Assembly: GCF_900105675.1 (NCBI RefSeq)
Contig: NZ_LT629786.1
Location: forward strand, 1,674,001 to 1,738,000
Reading direction: 5' to 3'
Length of the DNA stretch: 64,000 nt
Source: Pseudomonas synxantha
GTDB taxonomy: Bacteria > Pseudomonadota > Gammaproteobacteria > Pseudomonadales > Pseudomonadaceae
Positions 9,451 to 20,969 of the stretch are shown here, piece after piece (the stretch's first letter is position 1; each line of letters begins with the position of its first letter). The position numbers and the translations under genes were made by a program. The notes beneath the pieces are model-generated. The model saw only the letters and a list, made by a program, of their open reading frames with translations. It was not told where the DNA came from and did not search any database.

Positions 9451-9537
9451 GGGGCAGGGCCTTATAGCGCAGGGCGGGGGCGCATAAGCTAGGCATAACG
9501 GCCAGGTTTTACAAGCGTTCGGTACGCGCGCGTGTGC

Positions 9538-9554
9538 TGAGACACGGCGTCTCA
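9538..9554. promoter_or_regulatory. Palindrome TGAGAC-N5-GTCTCA upstream of the SDR gene (candidate AcoR site)
   Basis: Arms TGAGAC and GTCTCA flank ACGGC, 87 bp before the SDR start. The same arms with the same 5-base spacing occur at 12501-12517 in front of acoA. AcoR is the natural candidate for binding both. The TonB receptor start lies 88 bp away on the other side, so it could also be affected. I found no sigma-54 promoter with correct spacing between this site and 9641; the nearest GG/GC pair (in CCGGCAGGCATCTGCG) is one base short. Confidence 0.55.
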
Positions 9555-9640
9555 ACCCCTACGCCAAACCCCTTGCGCCTCGACAGCCCCGGCAGGCATC
9601 TGCGATAGACAAGGCTCTCTCATCCTTGCAGGAGATCGTC

Positions 9641-10420
9641 ATGAGTATTGCTGGAAAAGTTGCGCTGGTGACCGGCGCCGGGCAGGGCATTGGCCGGGCC
9701 ATCGCCCTGCGCCTGGCACAGGAGGGGGCCGACATCGCCCTGGTCGACATCAATGGTGCCAAGCTTGAAGCCGTGGCCGCAGAAGTGTTGGCCCTGGGGC
9801 GCAAGGCCTCGGTGTTTATCGCCGACGTGTCCAAGCGCGATCAGGTGGTGGCGGCAGTTGAGCATGCACACCAGACCCTTGGCGGCTTCGACATCATCGT
9901 CAATAACGCCGGTATCGCGCAGATCGACTCATTGCTGGACGTCAGCCCGGAACAGGTCGAGCGCACCCTTGGTATCAATGTGCAAGGCGTGTTATGGGGT
10001 ATCCAGGCCGCCGGCAAGAAACTCAAGGCGCTCAAGCAAAAGGGCAAGATCATCAATGCCTGCTCTATCGCCGGCCATGAAGGCTTTGCGCTGCTGGGCG
10101 TGTACTCGGCCACCAAGTTCGCCGTGCGTGCCCTGACCCAGGCGGCGGCCAAGGAACTGGCAAGCGCCGGGATCACGGTCAATGCCTACTGCCCAGGCGT
10201 GGTGGGTACCGATATGTGGGTGGAGATCGACAAGCGCATGGCCGAGATTACCGGGGCCGAGGTGGGGGCGACCTACAAGAAGTACGTGGACGGAATTGCC
10301 TTGGGCCGTGCGCAAACGCCGGAGGATGTGGCTGGGTTGGTGGCCTACCTGGCCGGGCCGGATGCGGACTACATGACCGGGCAAGCGCCGTTAATCGACG
10401 GTGGCTTGGTCTACCGCTGA
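9641..10420 (+). CDS. Short-chain dehydrogenase, acetoin reductase / 2,3-butanediol dehydrogenase type
   Basis: 259-residue classical SDR. It has the NAD-binding motif TGAGQGIG near residue 12, NNAG, a Ser plus Tyr-x-x-x-Lys active site (YSATK, Tyr about 154), and PGVVGTDMW after it. The overall pattern, including the C-terminal GQAPLIDGGLVYR, matches the meso-2,3-butanediol dehydrogenase/acetoin (diacetyl) reductase group. It would interconvert butanediol and acetoin and so feed the acetoin dehydrogenase encoded 2.3 kb downstream. The start at 9641 has GCAGGAG upstream; a further 5 codons to 9626 lack a ribosome site. A palindrome identical in arms to that before acoA lies upstream. Confidence 0.87.
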   Translation: MSIAGKVALVTGAGQGIGRAIALRLAQEGADIALVDINGAKLEAVAAEVLALGRKASVFIADVSKRDQVVAAVEHAHQTLGGFDIIVNNAGIAQIDSLLDVSPEQVERTLGINVQGVLWGIQAAGKKLKALKQKGKIINACSIAGHEGFALLGVYSATKFAVRALTQAAAKELASAGITVNAYCPGVVGTDMWVEIDKRMAEITGAEVGATYKKYVDGIALGRAQTPEDVAGLVAYLAGPDADYMTGQAPLIDGGLVYR

Positions 10421-10444
10421 CCTCTCAAGACCTGCCCGGTCAAA

Positions 10445-10534
10445 TGTGGGAGGGGGCTTGCCCCCGATGGCGTCAGCCCAGCAAACATAGATGTTGGCTG
10501 ACCCACTGCTATCGGGAGCAAGCCCCCTCCCACA
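10445..10534. repeat. REP pair (inverted)
   Basis: Two copies of the GTGGGAGGGGGCTTGC-type palindrome in opposite orientation about 50 bp apart, between the convergent SDR and acoR genes. Such REP doublets are mobilised in trans by RAYT transposases and often lie between convergent genes. Confidence 0.85.
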
Positions 10535-10551
10535 TGTTTAATTCCGTTGTG

Positions 10552-12408
10552 TCAGTGCTTGCGGGGCATGTCGATGCCCAGTTGGTTGACCCGGCGGTAC
10601 AGGGTAGCCCGGGAAATACCCAGTGCCTGTGCCGTCGGCAACGGCTTCCAGCGGTGCCGGACCAACGCATCCAGCACCACCTGACGTTCGGGGCTCACGC
10701 TCGGTTCTGCAGCCAGCGAAACCTGTTCGCCGCGCACTTGCACCGGTAGATCCGCCAACTGGATGGTCCCGCCCTCACACACGGCACAGGCATACGCCAG
10801 TACGTGGTGCAACTGGCGCACATTGCCCGGCCAGGCATAGCCCAGCAGCCGTTCCAGTGCAGCCTGGCCGATGCCGACCGAGACGCCGCCGCGTGCTTGC
10901 TGCTCCAGCAACCGGTTGATCAGTGCCAGCTTGTCACTGCGTTCGCGCAGCGGCGGCAGGCAAAAGCGCGCGCAGCCGAGGCGGAAGTACAGGTCTTCGC
11001 GAAAGCGCCCGTCGCTGACCAGCGCGGCCAGGTCACGGTGGCTGGCGCAGATCACTTGGATGTCCACAGTGCGGCTCTTGGCCCCGCCCAGGGGCGCGAC
11101 TTCGCCTTCGGCCATCACCCGCAGCAGGCGCGTCTGCAACGCCAGCGGCATATCGCCGATTTCATCGAGGAACAACGTACCGCCATCGGCCTGTACCAAC
11201 AGCCCCGCCATGCCTTTGCTGGATGCACCGGTAAAAGCCCCGGCCACATAGCCGAACAGCTCGCTTTCAATCAGGTTCTCGGGGATCGCTGCGCAGTTGA
11301 CCGCGACAAAGGGCCCCGTACGCCGGGCGCTGCGTTCGTGCAGTTGGCGAGCGAAAACTTCCTTGCCGGCGCCGGTTTCCCCCTGCACCAGTACCGGCAG
11401 GTTGCGGTCCTTGACGCGTACGGCCAGGCGCAGGTGTTCTTCCACCCGCGGGTCGACCTGAGCGTGCGCAACCGCTCGCGGCGGTTTGCGTCGCGGGGTA
11501 TTGACCCGCACGTGCAATACGCCAGGCTCGCCCAGCCATGGCAGGTGTTGGGTCGATTGGTCCGTCACCGAGCGCAACGCATCCAGGTCGAACACTTCAC
11601 CGATGTAGTCGGGCACCTGGCCGAAGCGCCGGCGCAATGCCTGGCGCGCCTTGCTGTTCAGGGCCCGTAGCCGGCCGTCCTGATCCCATGCCAGCAGCAG
11701 GTCCGGCTGGCTGTCCACATAGCCTGGTGTGCCGTGGGCCTGGAGCACCCAATGCTCGCGGGCACTGTGCATGAAGAAGGCGTTTTCGATGGCTTGCGCA
11801 CTCTGCGCCACCATCTGCCGCACCAGGTGCTGGCTGCGTCGGTCATCCGGGGATTTGAGCGCCGAGGCGTCCATCACCCCCAGCAGGTTGCCCTGGGGGT
11901 CGAAGATCGGGGCGGCGGAACAGGTCAGGCCGATAAAGGCGGCACGGAAATGGTCGCGCTTGTGCACGGTCACGGCGGCTTTGCTGGTCAGCACCGTGGC
12001 CACGCCGCAGGTGCCTTCCTCGGCTTCCGACCAACAGGTGCCGAGATACAGGCCGGCTTTGCGACAGTCGCTGCGAATGGCGGTGTCCACGCGGTGGTCG
12101 AGGGTCTGGCCCTGGGCGTCGGTGAGCATCACGCAGTAGTCGGCGTGGCGCACACGGTGGTGCAGTTGCCCGACTTCTTCGCCGGCGATGCGCATGAACA
12201 GCTCAGCGCGCTCGCGGCATTCCTTGAGCAAGGGTTCGGTGAGAATGCGCGGCCCCTGCAGCGACCCGGGGTCGAGGTGGTATTGCTCCATGGAACGGCG
12301 CCATGAATCGAAAATCAGCGCCGGCACCGGCGCCTGGGGCAGTCGATCGGCATTTCGGACCACGCGACTGACGCAGTCGACGTGTTCTCTGGAGTTCGCG
12401 GCGAGCAT
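10552..12408 (-). CDS. acoR: Sigma-54-dependent acetoin catabolism regulator AcoR
   Basis: 618-residue enhancer-binding protein. An N-terminal GAF sensory region (about 80-215, with GTCWSEAEEGTCGVA) is followed by a PAS-like linker and the AAA+ domain with Walker A GETGAGKE near residue 340, the sigma-54 contact loop GAFTGA near 387 and Walker B TLFLDEIGD. A Fis-type helix-turn-helix closes the protein (PTAQALGISRATLYRRVNQLG). The GAFTGA loop is intact, so it should activate sigma-54 polymerase. It is divergent from acoABC, and the gap contains a sigma-54 promoter and palindromes. AcoR proteins respond to acetoin; that is family knowledge. The start at 12408 has AGGCC-type spacing only, but the N-terminus aligns with the family. 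Confidence 0.93.
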   Translation of the reverse strand: MLAANSREHVDCVSRVVRNADRLPQAPVPALIFDSWRRSMEQYHLDPGSLQGPRILTEPLLKECRERAELFMRIAGEEVGQLHHRVRHADYCVMLTDAQGQTLDHRVDTAIRSDCRKAGLYLGTCWSEAEEGTCGVATVLTSKAAVTVHKRDHFRAAFIGLTCSAAPIFDPQGNLLGVMDASALKSPDDRRSQHLVRQMVAQSAQAIENAFFMHSAREHWVLQAHGTPGYVDSQPDLLLAWDQDGRLRALNSKARQALRRRFGQVPDYIGEVFDLDALRSVTDQSTQHLPWLGEPGVLHVRVNTPRRKPPRAVAHAQVDPRVEEHLRLAVRVKDRNLPVLVQGETGAGKEVFARQLHERSARRTGPFVAVNCAAIPENLIESELFGYVAGAFTGASSKGMAGLLVQADGGTLFLDEIGDMPLALQTRLLRVMAEGEVAPLGGAKSRTVDIQVICASHRDLAALVSDGRFREDLYFRLGCARFCLPPLRERSDKLALINRLLEQQARGGVSVGIGQAALERLLGYAWPGNVRQLHHVLAYACAVCEGGTIQLADLPVQVRGEQVSLAAEPSVSPERQVVLDALVRHRWKPLPTAQALGISRATLYRRVNQLGIDMPRKH

Positions 12409-12498
12409 AAGGCCTCCGGTTCTCGATCCTTGTTGTTATGCCCGCCATTAAGCGCCCATGGGCGCCGACCGACAAGGTTGGCCTGACCAACAGCCAGC

Positions 12499-12519
12499 GC
12501 TGAGACGCAGCGTCTCAGC
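12499..12519. promoter_or_regulatory. 21-bp palindrome upstream of acoA (candidate AcoR enhancer site)
   Basis: GCTGAGACGC-A-GCGTCTCAGC is a perfect 10-bp-arm palindrome, about 140 bp upstream of the sigma-54 promoter, the usual position for an enhancer-binding protein. A second half-site TGAGAC (12525-12530) and a GTCTCA half-site (12555-12560) follow, so binding may be cooperative. The inner core matches the site at 9538-9554. Confidence 0.65.
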
Positions 12520-12637
12520 CCGCCTGAGACGGAGCCTGCACAGTGCAATGGCGGGTCTCATTCTGCGCTGGCATGGCGCAGCGGCACAACCGTTCGGCAC
12601 TGCTCTGGGTCAAGGCTTTGCCGGTTTTTCGTGGGCC

Positions 12638-12654
12638 TTGGCACAGCCTGTGCT
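12638..12654 (+). promoter_or_regulatory. Sigma-54 (-24/-12) promoter for acoABC
   Basis: TTGGCACAGCCTGTGCT: the -24 element TGGCAC is exact, the -12 element GTGCT differs at one base, and the invariant GG and GC are 12 bp apart as required. It lies 64 bp before the acoA ATG and downstream of the palindromic enhancer sites. Predicted transcription start is near 12665. Confidence 0.75.
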
Positions 12655-12717
12655 CAAGCGCTTACAGCTGGCCGCAGCCAGCCTTTTGTGTGTCGAGACA
12701 ACCTGGAGAACAACAAG

Positions 12718-13695
12718 ATGTCCACTCACCTGTCCACCGATCAATTGCTGCATGCCTACACGGTGATGCGCACCATTCGTGACTTCGAAGAACGCCTGCA
12801 TGTGGAATTCGCCACCGGCGAGATCCCTGGTTTCGTGCACCTGTATGCCGGCCAGGAAGCCAGCGCTGCCGGGGTCATGGCGCACCTCAACGATGAAGAC
12901 TGCATCGCCTCCAACCACCGTGGTCACGGCCATTGCATCGCCAAGGGCGTGGATGTGTTCGGCATGATGGCCGAGATCTACGGCAAGAAAACCGGCGTGT
13001 GCGGCGGCAAGGGCGGCTCCATGCATATTGCCGACCAAGAGAAGGGCATGCTCGGCGCCAACGGCATTGTCGGTGCCGGTGCGCCGTTGGCGGCAGGCGC
13101 TGCGCTGGCCTCCAAGCTCAAGGGCAGCCAGGGCGTGGCCGTGGCGTTCTTCGGCGACGGCGGCTCCAACGAGGGCGCGGTGTTCGAGGCGATGAACCTG
13201 GCGTCGATCATGAAGCTGCCGTGCCTGTTCGTCGCCGAGAACAACGGCTATGCCGAGGCCACCGGTTCCGGCTGGTCGGTGGCGTGCAAGGACATTGCCG
13301 AGCGGGCAGTGGGCTTTGGCATGCCGGGGGTGATTGTCGATGGCAATGATTTCTTCGCGGTGTACGCGGCGCTGGGCGTGGCGGTGGAGCGCGCACGGCA
13401 GGGCGAAGGGCCGACTTTGGTGGAAGTGAAGCTCAGCCGCTTCTATGGCCACTTCGAAGGCGATGCACAAACCTACCGGGGCCCGGATGAAGTCAAGAAC
13501 CTGCGCGAATCCCACGACTGCCTCGCCCTGTTCCGCCAGCGCTGCAATGCCGAAGGCTGGCTCGATGCCGCGCAGTTCGAACGTATCGACGGCGAGGTCG
13601 CGCAATTGATCGACGACGCGGTGCGCCTGGCCAAGTCCGATCCCAAGCCCCAGGCCGCCGACCTGCTCAGTGATGTCTACGTCGCTTACCGCTAA
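12718..13695 (+). CDS. acoA: Acetoin dehydrogenase E1 component, alpha subunit (TPP-dependent)
   Basis: 325 residues, the usual size for AcoA. With AcoB it forms the thiamine-diphosphate E1 that cleaves acetoin to acetaldehyde and an acetyl group passed to lipoamide. The TPP/Mg site is visible: FGDGGSNEG near residue 146 through AENNGY, plus HRGHGHCIAKG and GGKGGSMH. The start ATG at 12718 has CTGGAGA upstream; the frame is open for 29 more codons without a ribosome site. It is the first gene of an operon with acoB and acoC under the sigma-54 promoter at 12638. No acoX precedes it, unlike the P. putida and Ralstonia operons. Confidence 0.95.
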   Translation: MSTHLSTDQLLHAYTVMRTIRDFEERLHVEFATGEIPGFVHLYAGQEASAAGVMAHLNDEDCIASNHRGHGHCIAKGVDVFGMMAEIYGKKTGVCGGKGGSMHIADQEKGMLGANGIVGAGAPLAAGAALASKLKGSQGVAVAFFGDGGSNEGAVFEAMNLASIMKLPCLFVAENNGYAEATGSGWSVACKDIAERAVGFGMPGVIVDGNDFFAVYAALGVAVERARQGEGPTLVEVKLSRFYGHFEGDAQTYRGPDEVKNLRESHDCLALFRQRCNAEGWLDAAQFERIDGEVAQLIDDAVRLAKSDPKPQAADLLSDVYVAYR

Positions 13696-13721
13696 TAACA
13701 ACAACAGGTGGAAAAAATCCC

Positions 13722-14741
13722 ATGGCTCGCAAAATCAGCTATCAGCAGGCAATCAACGAAGCCCTGGCCCAGGAAATGCGCCGGGACCAGAGCGTGTTCA
13801 TTATTGGCCAGGATGTGTCCGGCGGCACCGGTTCGCCCGGCGAGCAGGACGCCTGGGGTGGTGTGCTGGGGGTGACCAAAGGTCTTTACCCTGAGTTCCC
13901 GGAGCGCGTACTCGACGCGCCGTTGTCCGAAGTCGGCTATGTCGGCATGGCCGTCGGCGCCGCCACTCGTGGCATGCGGCCGGTGTGCGAGTTGATGTTT
14001 GTCGACTTTATCGGCTGCTGCCTAGACCAGTTGCTCAACCAGGCCGCCAAGTTTCGCTACATGTTCGGCGGCAAGACCACCACGCCGCTGGTAGTGCGTG
14101 CCATGTACGGCGCCGGCCTGCGCGCGGCCGCCCAGCATTCGCAGATGCTCACCTCGATGTGGACGCACATTCCCGGCCTCAAGGTGGTGTGCCCGGCTAC
14201 GCCGTATGACGCCAAGGGGATGTTGATCCAGGCGATCCGCGACAATGACCCGGTGATCTTCCTCGAACACAAGATGCTCTACAGCCTGCAAGGCGAAGTG
14301 CCGGAAGAGCTCTACACCGTGCCGTTCGGCGAGGCCAATTTTGTGCGCGAAGGTCGCGATGTGACCCTGGTGACCTACGGGCGCATGGTGCACGTCGCCC
14401 TGGAAGCCGCCGCCAACCTGGCGCGTCAGGGCATCGACTGCGAGGTGCTGGACCTGCGTACCACCAGCCCGCTGGACGAAGACAGCATCCTTGAGAGTGT
14501 GGAAAAAACCGGGCGCCTGGTGGTGATCGACGAGTCCAACCCGCGTTGTTCCATCGCCACCGACATCAGTGCGTTGGTGGCCCAGCAAGGCTTTTCTTTC
14601 CTGCGTGCGCCGATCGAGATGGTCACTGCGCCGCACACACCGGTGCCGTTTTCCGATGCGCTGGAAGACCTGTACATCCCCAACGCGACGAAGATCGAGG
14701 CCGCGGTGCTGAAGATCGCCGACAGGAGGAATGCCGCATGA
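13722..14741 (+). CDS. acoB: Acetoin dehydrogenase E1 component, beta subunit
   Basis: 339-residue transketolase-like beta subunit of the acetoin dehydrogenase E1. The pyrimidine-binding half carries VLDAPLSEVGYVGMAVGAA and the C-terminal transketolase domain carries LDLRTTSPLDEDSILESVEKT and VVIDESNPR, features of PDH/BCDH/Aco beta subunits. It follows acoA after 26 bp (ribosome site AGGTGG) and its stop overlaps the acoC start (ATGA at 14738-14741), so translation is coupled. It works with AcoA in a 2+2 assembly. Confidence 0.95.
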   Translation: MARKISYQQAINEALAQEMRRDQSVFIIGQDVSGGTGSPGEQDAWGGVLGVTKGLYPEFPERVLDAPLSEVGYVGMAVGAATRGMRPVCELMFVDFIGCCLDQLLNQAAKFRYMFGGKTTTPLVVRAMYGAGLRAAAQHSQMLTSMWTHIPGLKVVCPATPYDAKGMLIQAIRDNDPVIFLEHKMLYSLQGEVPEELYTVPFGEANFVREGRDVTLVTYGRMVHVALEAAANLARQGIDCEVLDLRTTSPLDEDSILESVEKTGRLVVIDESNPRCSIATDISALVAQQGFSFLRAPIEMVTAPHTPVPFSDALEDLYIPNATKIEAAVLKIADRRNAA

Positions 14742-15841
14742 TCCATACCTTGACCATGCCCAAGTGGGGGCTGTCGATGACCGAAGGCCGCATTGATGTC
14801 TGGCTCAAGCAGCCCGGCGACCGGGTGGAGAAGGGCGAGGAGGTGTTGGACGTGGAAACCGACAAGATCTCCAGCAGTGTCGAAGCGCCGTTCAGCGGTG
14901 TATTGCGCCGAGTGCTGGCGCTGAGCGACGAGACCTTGCCGGTGGGCGCGCTGCTGGGGATCGTGGTGGAAGGTGAGGCCAGCGAGGCGCAGATCGATGC
15001 GGTGATCGAAAGCTTCAACGCCGGCTTTGTCTCCAGCCGCACCGAAGCCGAAGCCTGCGGGCCGAGTGCGCAGAAGATCGAGGTGGGCGGGCGCCTGTTG
15101 CGCTATCTCGACCTGGGCGAAGGCGCTACACCGCTGGTGCTGGTGCATGGTTTTGGCGGCGACTTGAACAACTGGCTGTTCAACCAACCGGCCCTGGCCG
15201 CCGAACGCCGGGTGATCGCCCTGGACCTGCCAGGGCATGGCGAGTCGGGCAAGGCCCTGCAAACGGGGGACGCCGAGGAACTGAGCCAGGCGGTGCTGGC
15301 CTTGCTCGATCACCTGCAGCTCGACCGCGTGCACCTGGCCGGGCACTCCATGGGCGGGCTGGTCAGCCTGACGGTCGCGCGCCAGGCACCCGCGCGCGTT
15401 GCCTCACTGACCCTGATCGCCAGCGCCGGGCTGGGGGCGGCTATCAATGGCGATTACCTGCACGGTTTTACCGAGGCCAACAACCGTAATGCGCTCAAGC
15501 CGCAACTGGTGCAACTGTTCAGCGACCCGGCGCTGGTGACGCGGCAGATGCTGGAGGACATGCTCAAGTTCAAGCGCTTGGAAGGCGTGGATCAGGCCTT
15601 GAAGCGACTCAATGCGCAGTTGTTTGACGGCGGGCGCCAGCGCGTGGATTTGCGCAACGTGGTGGGGCAGCAACCGAGCCTGGTGATCTGGGGCAGTGAC
15701 GATGCAATCATCCCGGCCGACCATGCCCAGGGCCTGGAGGCCCAGGTGGAGATCCTGCCGGGCCAGGGGCATATGGTGCAGTTGGAAGCGGCGGAACAGG
15801 TCAACCAGCTGATTGCAACCTTCCTCAAATTCCAGCCTTGA
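14738..15841 (+). CDS. acoC: Acetoin dehydrogenase E2-type component (lipoyl domain fused to alpha/beta hydrolase)
   Basis: 367 residues. Residues 1-78 are a lipoyl domain with the lipoylation lysine in VETDKIS (Lys43). A short linker leads to an alpha/beta-hydrolase fold (from about 120) with oxyanion motif LVHGFGG, nucleophile GHSMGG (Ser about 204), Asp in WGSDDAI and His in GQGHMVQ. This is the AcoC architecture of Pseudomonas and Ralstonia rather than a CAT-type E2. The hydrolase-like part is held to replace the usual acetyltransferase domain. No E3 gene follows, so a housekeeping dihydrolipoamide dehydrogenase must be borrowed. The start is fixed by the ATGA overlap with acoB and AGGAGG upstream. 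Confidence 0.93.
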   Translation: MIHTLTMPKWGLSMTEGRIDVWLKQPGDRVEKGEEVLDVETDKISSSVEAPFSGVLRRVLALSDETLPVGALLGIVVEGEASEAQIDAVIESFNAGFVSSRTEAEACGPSAQKIEVGGRLLRYLDLGEGATPLVLVHGFGGDLNNWLFNQPALAAERRVIALDLPGHGESGKALQTGDAEELSQAVLALLDHLQLDRVHLAGHSMGGLVSLTVARQAPARVASLTLIASAGLGAAINGDYLHGFTEANNRNALKPQLVQLFSDPALVTRQMLEDMLKFKRLEGVDQALKRLNAQLFDGGRQRVDLRNVVGQQPSLVIWGSDDAIIPADHAQGLEAQVEILPGQGHMVQLEAAEQVNQLIATFLKFQP

Positions 15842-15853
15842 AATGCGATCCCC

Positions 15854-15943
15854 TGTGGGAGGGGGCTTGCTCCCGATAGCGGTGGGTCAGTCTCAGTATC
15901 AGGTGACTGATCTACCGCCATCGGGAGCAAGCCCCCTCCCACA
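15854..15943. repeat. REP pair (inverted)
   Basis: Doublet of the GTGGGAGGGGGCTTGC family, 12 bp after the acoC stop and between two convergent genes. It may double as a transcription end for the aco operon. Confidence 0.85.
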
Positions 15944-15957
15944 TTGTTGACTGCATT

Positions 15958-16854
15958 TCAAAGTGAGCGCTTGAGGGTTTCGCTGGGCAGTTCCTTAAAC
16001 AATCCTCGATAGCTGTTAGAGAACCGCCCCAAATGCCAGAACGACCAGTTCATCGCCACTTCGGCAACCGTCGTGTTCGTCGCGCTCAACAGCTCCCGCC
16101 GCGCCCCATTCAAGCGGCGCAACCTTAACCACTGCGCCGGGCTCATCCCGGTATAGGTCTTGAAACCTTGCTGCAATTGGCGCAACGGCACGCCGGCAAT
16201 CTGCGCCAGTTCCAGCAGGTTGACGCTTTCATCCGGCGCATCCGCCGCCCATTCGCCGATGCGCACCATCAACCGGCGTGCTTCGCTGCGCTTTTGTAAT
16301 GAGTCGCGGTCCAGGCACACGCAGGCGTTGTCGAGGATAAACAGGCAGTCGTCGAGCAGTTGCTGGGTAAGGGCATCGCGGCTGATGGGGTCGGTCAGTG
16401 CCGACAAACGTGTCAGCGTGCCACTGAGCCAGCGGGTGAACAGCGCGTTCTGCTGGCACCTCAGCGGAGCCATGAACAACCCTTCAAGTTTTGCTACGTC
16501 CAACCCATGGCGCTGTACAAACTGCGGGCCGAACACCACCGCCACTTCACGGTAGTTTTCCGGGGTGATCCAGGTGTTGCGGCTTTCGCCATTGAGCATA
16601 TACAGGCTGTTGTCGCTGCCGTCGAAACAGAACGCCAGGGCCCCGGGTGGTGCATTGAAATGCTGTTCCACGCGGGTGTTCATGCACTCCTCGTATACCT
16701 GCACGCCTTGCAGGTCGAGGTAGCGTACCCGCCCGGCAAAATGCCCGGGGGACATCTGCTGGTACTGCTGCACCCAACCGGGTGTCGCACTGCATTGGGC
16801 GGCTACATCGCCGGTAGCGAAGGCCTGTACGCGCAAAGCGGTTGCCTGTGTCAT
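15958..16854 (-). CDS. AraC-family transcriptional regulator
   Basis: 298 residues with a C-terminal double helix-turn-helix: first in LLELAQIAGVPLRQLQQGFKTY, second in TVAEVAMNWSFWHLGRFSNSY. The N-terminal 190 residues are an effector region without a cupin signature I can name. FWHLGRFSNSYRGLFKE resembles the subgroup that includes EutR and regulators of amine use. It is divergent from the glutamine-synthetase-like gene (139 bp apart), so it probably controls the polyamine-type operon. That link is inference from position. Confidence 0.9.
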   Translation of the reverse strand: MTQATALRVQAFATGDVAAQCSATPGWVQQYQQMSPGHFAGRVRYLDLQGVQVYEECMNTRVEQHFNAPPGALAFCFDGSDNSLYMLNGESRNTWITPENYREVAVVFGPQFVQRHGLDVAKLEGLFMAPLRCQQNALFTRWLSGTLTRLSALTDPISRDALTQQLLDDCLFILDNACVCLDRDSLQKRSEARRLMVRIGEWAADAPDESVNLLELAQIAGVPLRQLQQGFKTYTGMSPAQWLRLRRLNGARRELLSATNTTVAEVAMNWSFWHLGRFSNSYRGLFKELPSETLKRSL

Positions 16855-16992
16855 GGGTGATCCGTGCGCACTCTATTGGTGCGTTGTGCTGCGTGCAAAG
16901 TGGATAGATGCGGTTTGAAGGCTGGCCCAAGATAGACCTCAATGCGCCGCAAGTACAAGCCGGCGTCGCATCCCACCCAAGACGAGGTCCTT

Positions 16993-20754
<3,762 letters not shown>

Positions 20755-20837
20755 CCCCAGGCGGTGTTTAAAGGGGCGGGGCAGTGTGGCGAAAAGCGGA
20801 AGGGCTTTTTTCAAGACACTTTTTCCGTCCCTTGCCT

Positions 20838-20855
20838 ACTGACCGTACGGTTAGT
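20838..20855. promoter_or_regulatory. Near-perfect palindrome around ACCGTACGGT upstream of the EamA gene
   Basis: ACTGACCGTACGGTTAGT is symmetric over 18 bp except one base pair. The core ACCGTACGGT resembles operators of TetR-family repressors. It lies 115 bp before the EamA start, which leaves room for a promoter. No TetR gene is in the neighbourhood. Confidence 0.45.
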
Positions 20856-20969
20856 TACCCGCGTGCAAATCTTTGCGTAAATTGCGCCCCGCACAAGCTG
20901 CGGTCCAGGGAGGAGCTTATAGACAGCCCCCGTGCCGCCCAAGACGCTGGCATAACGGGGGGAAGGGCC

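Noticed and set aside
9451..9540. Possible Fur box before the TonB receptor
   Set aside because: No segment reaches a believable GATAAT-triplet match; iron control cannot be supported from sequence.
9590..9606. Sigma-54 promoter before the SDR gene (CCGGCAGGCATCTGCG)
   Set aside because: GG and GC are 11 bp apart rather than 12 and the flanks do not match TGGCAC/TTGC.
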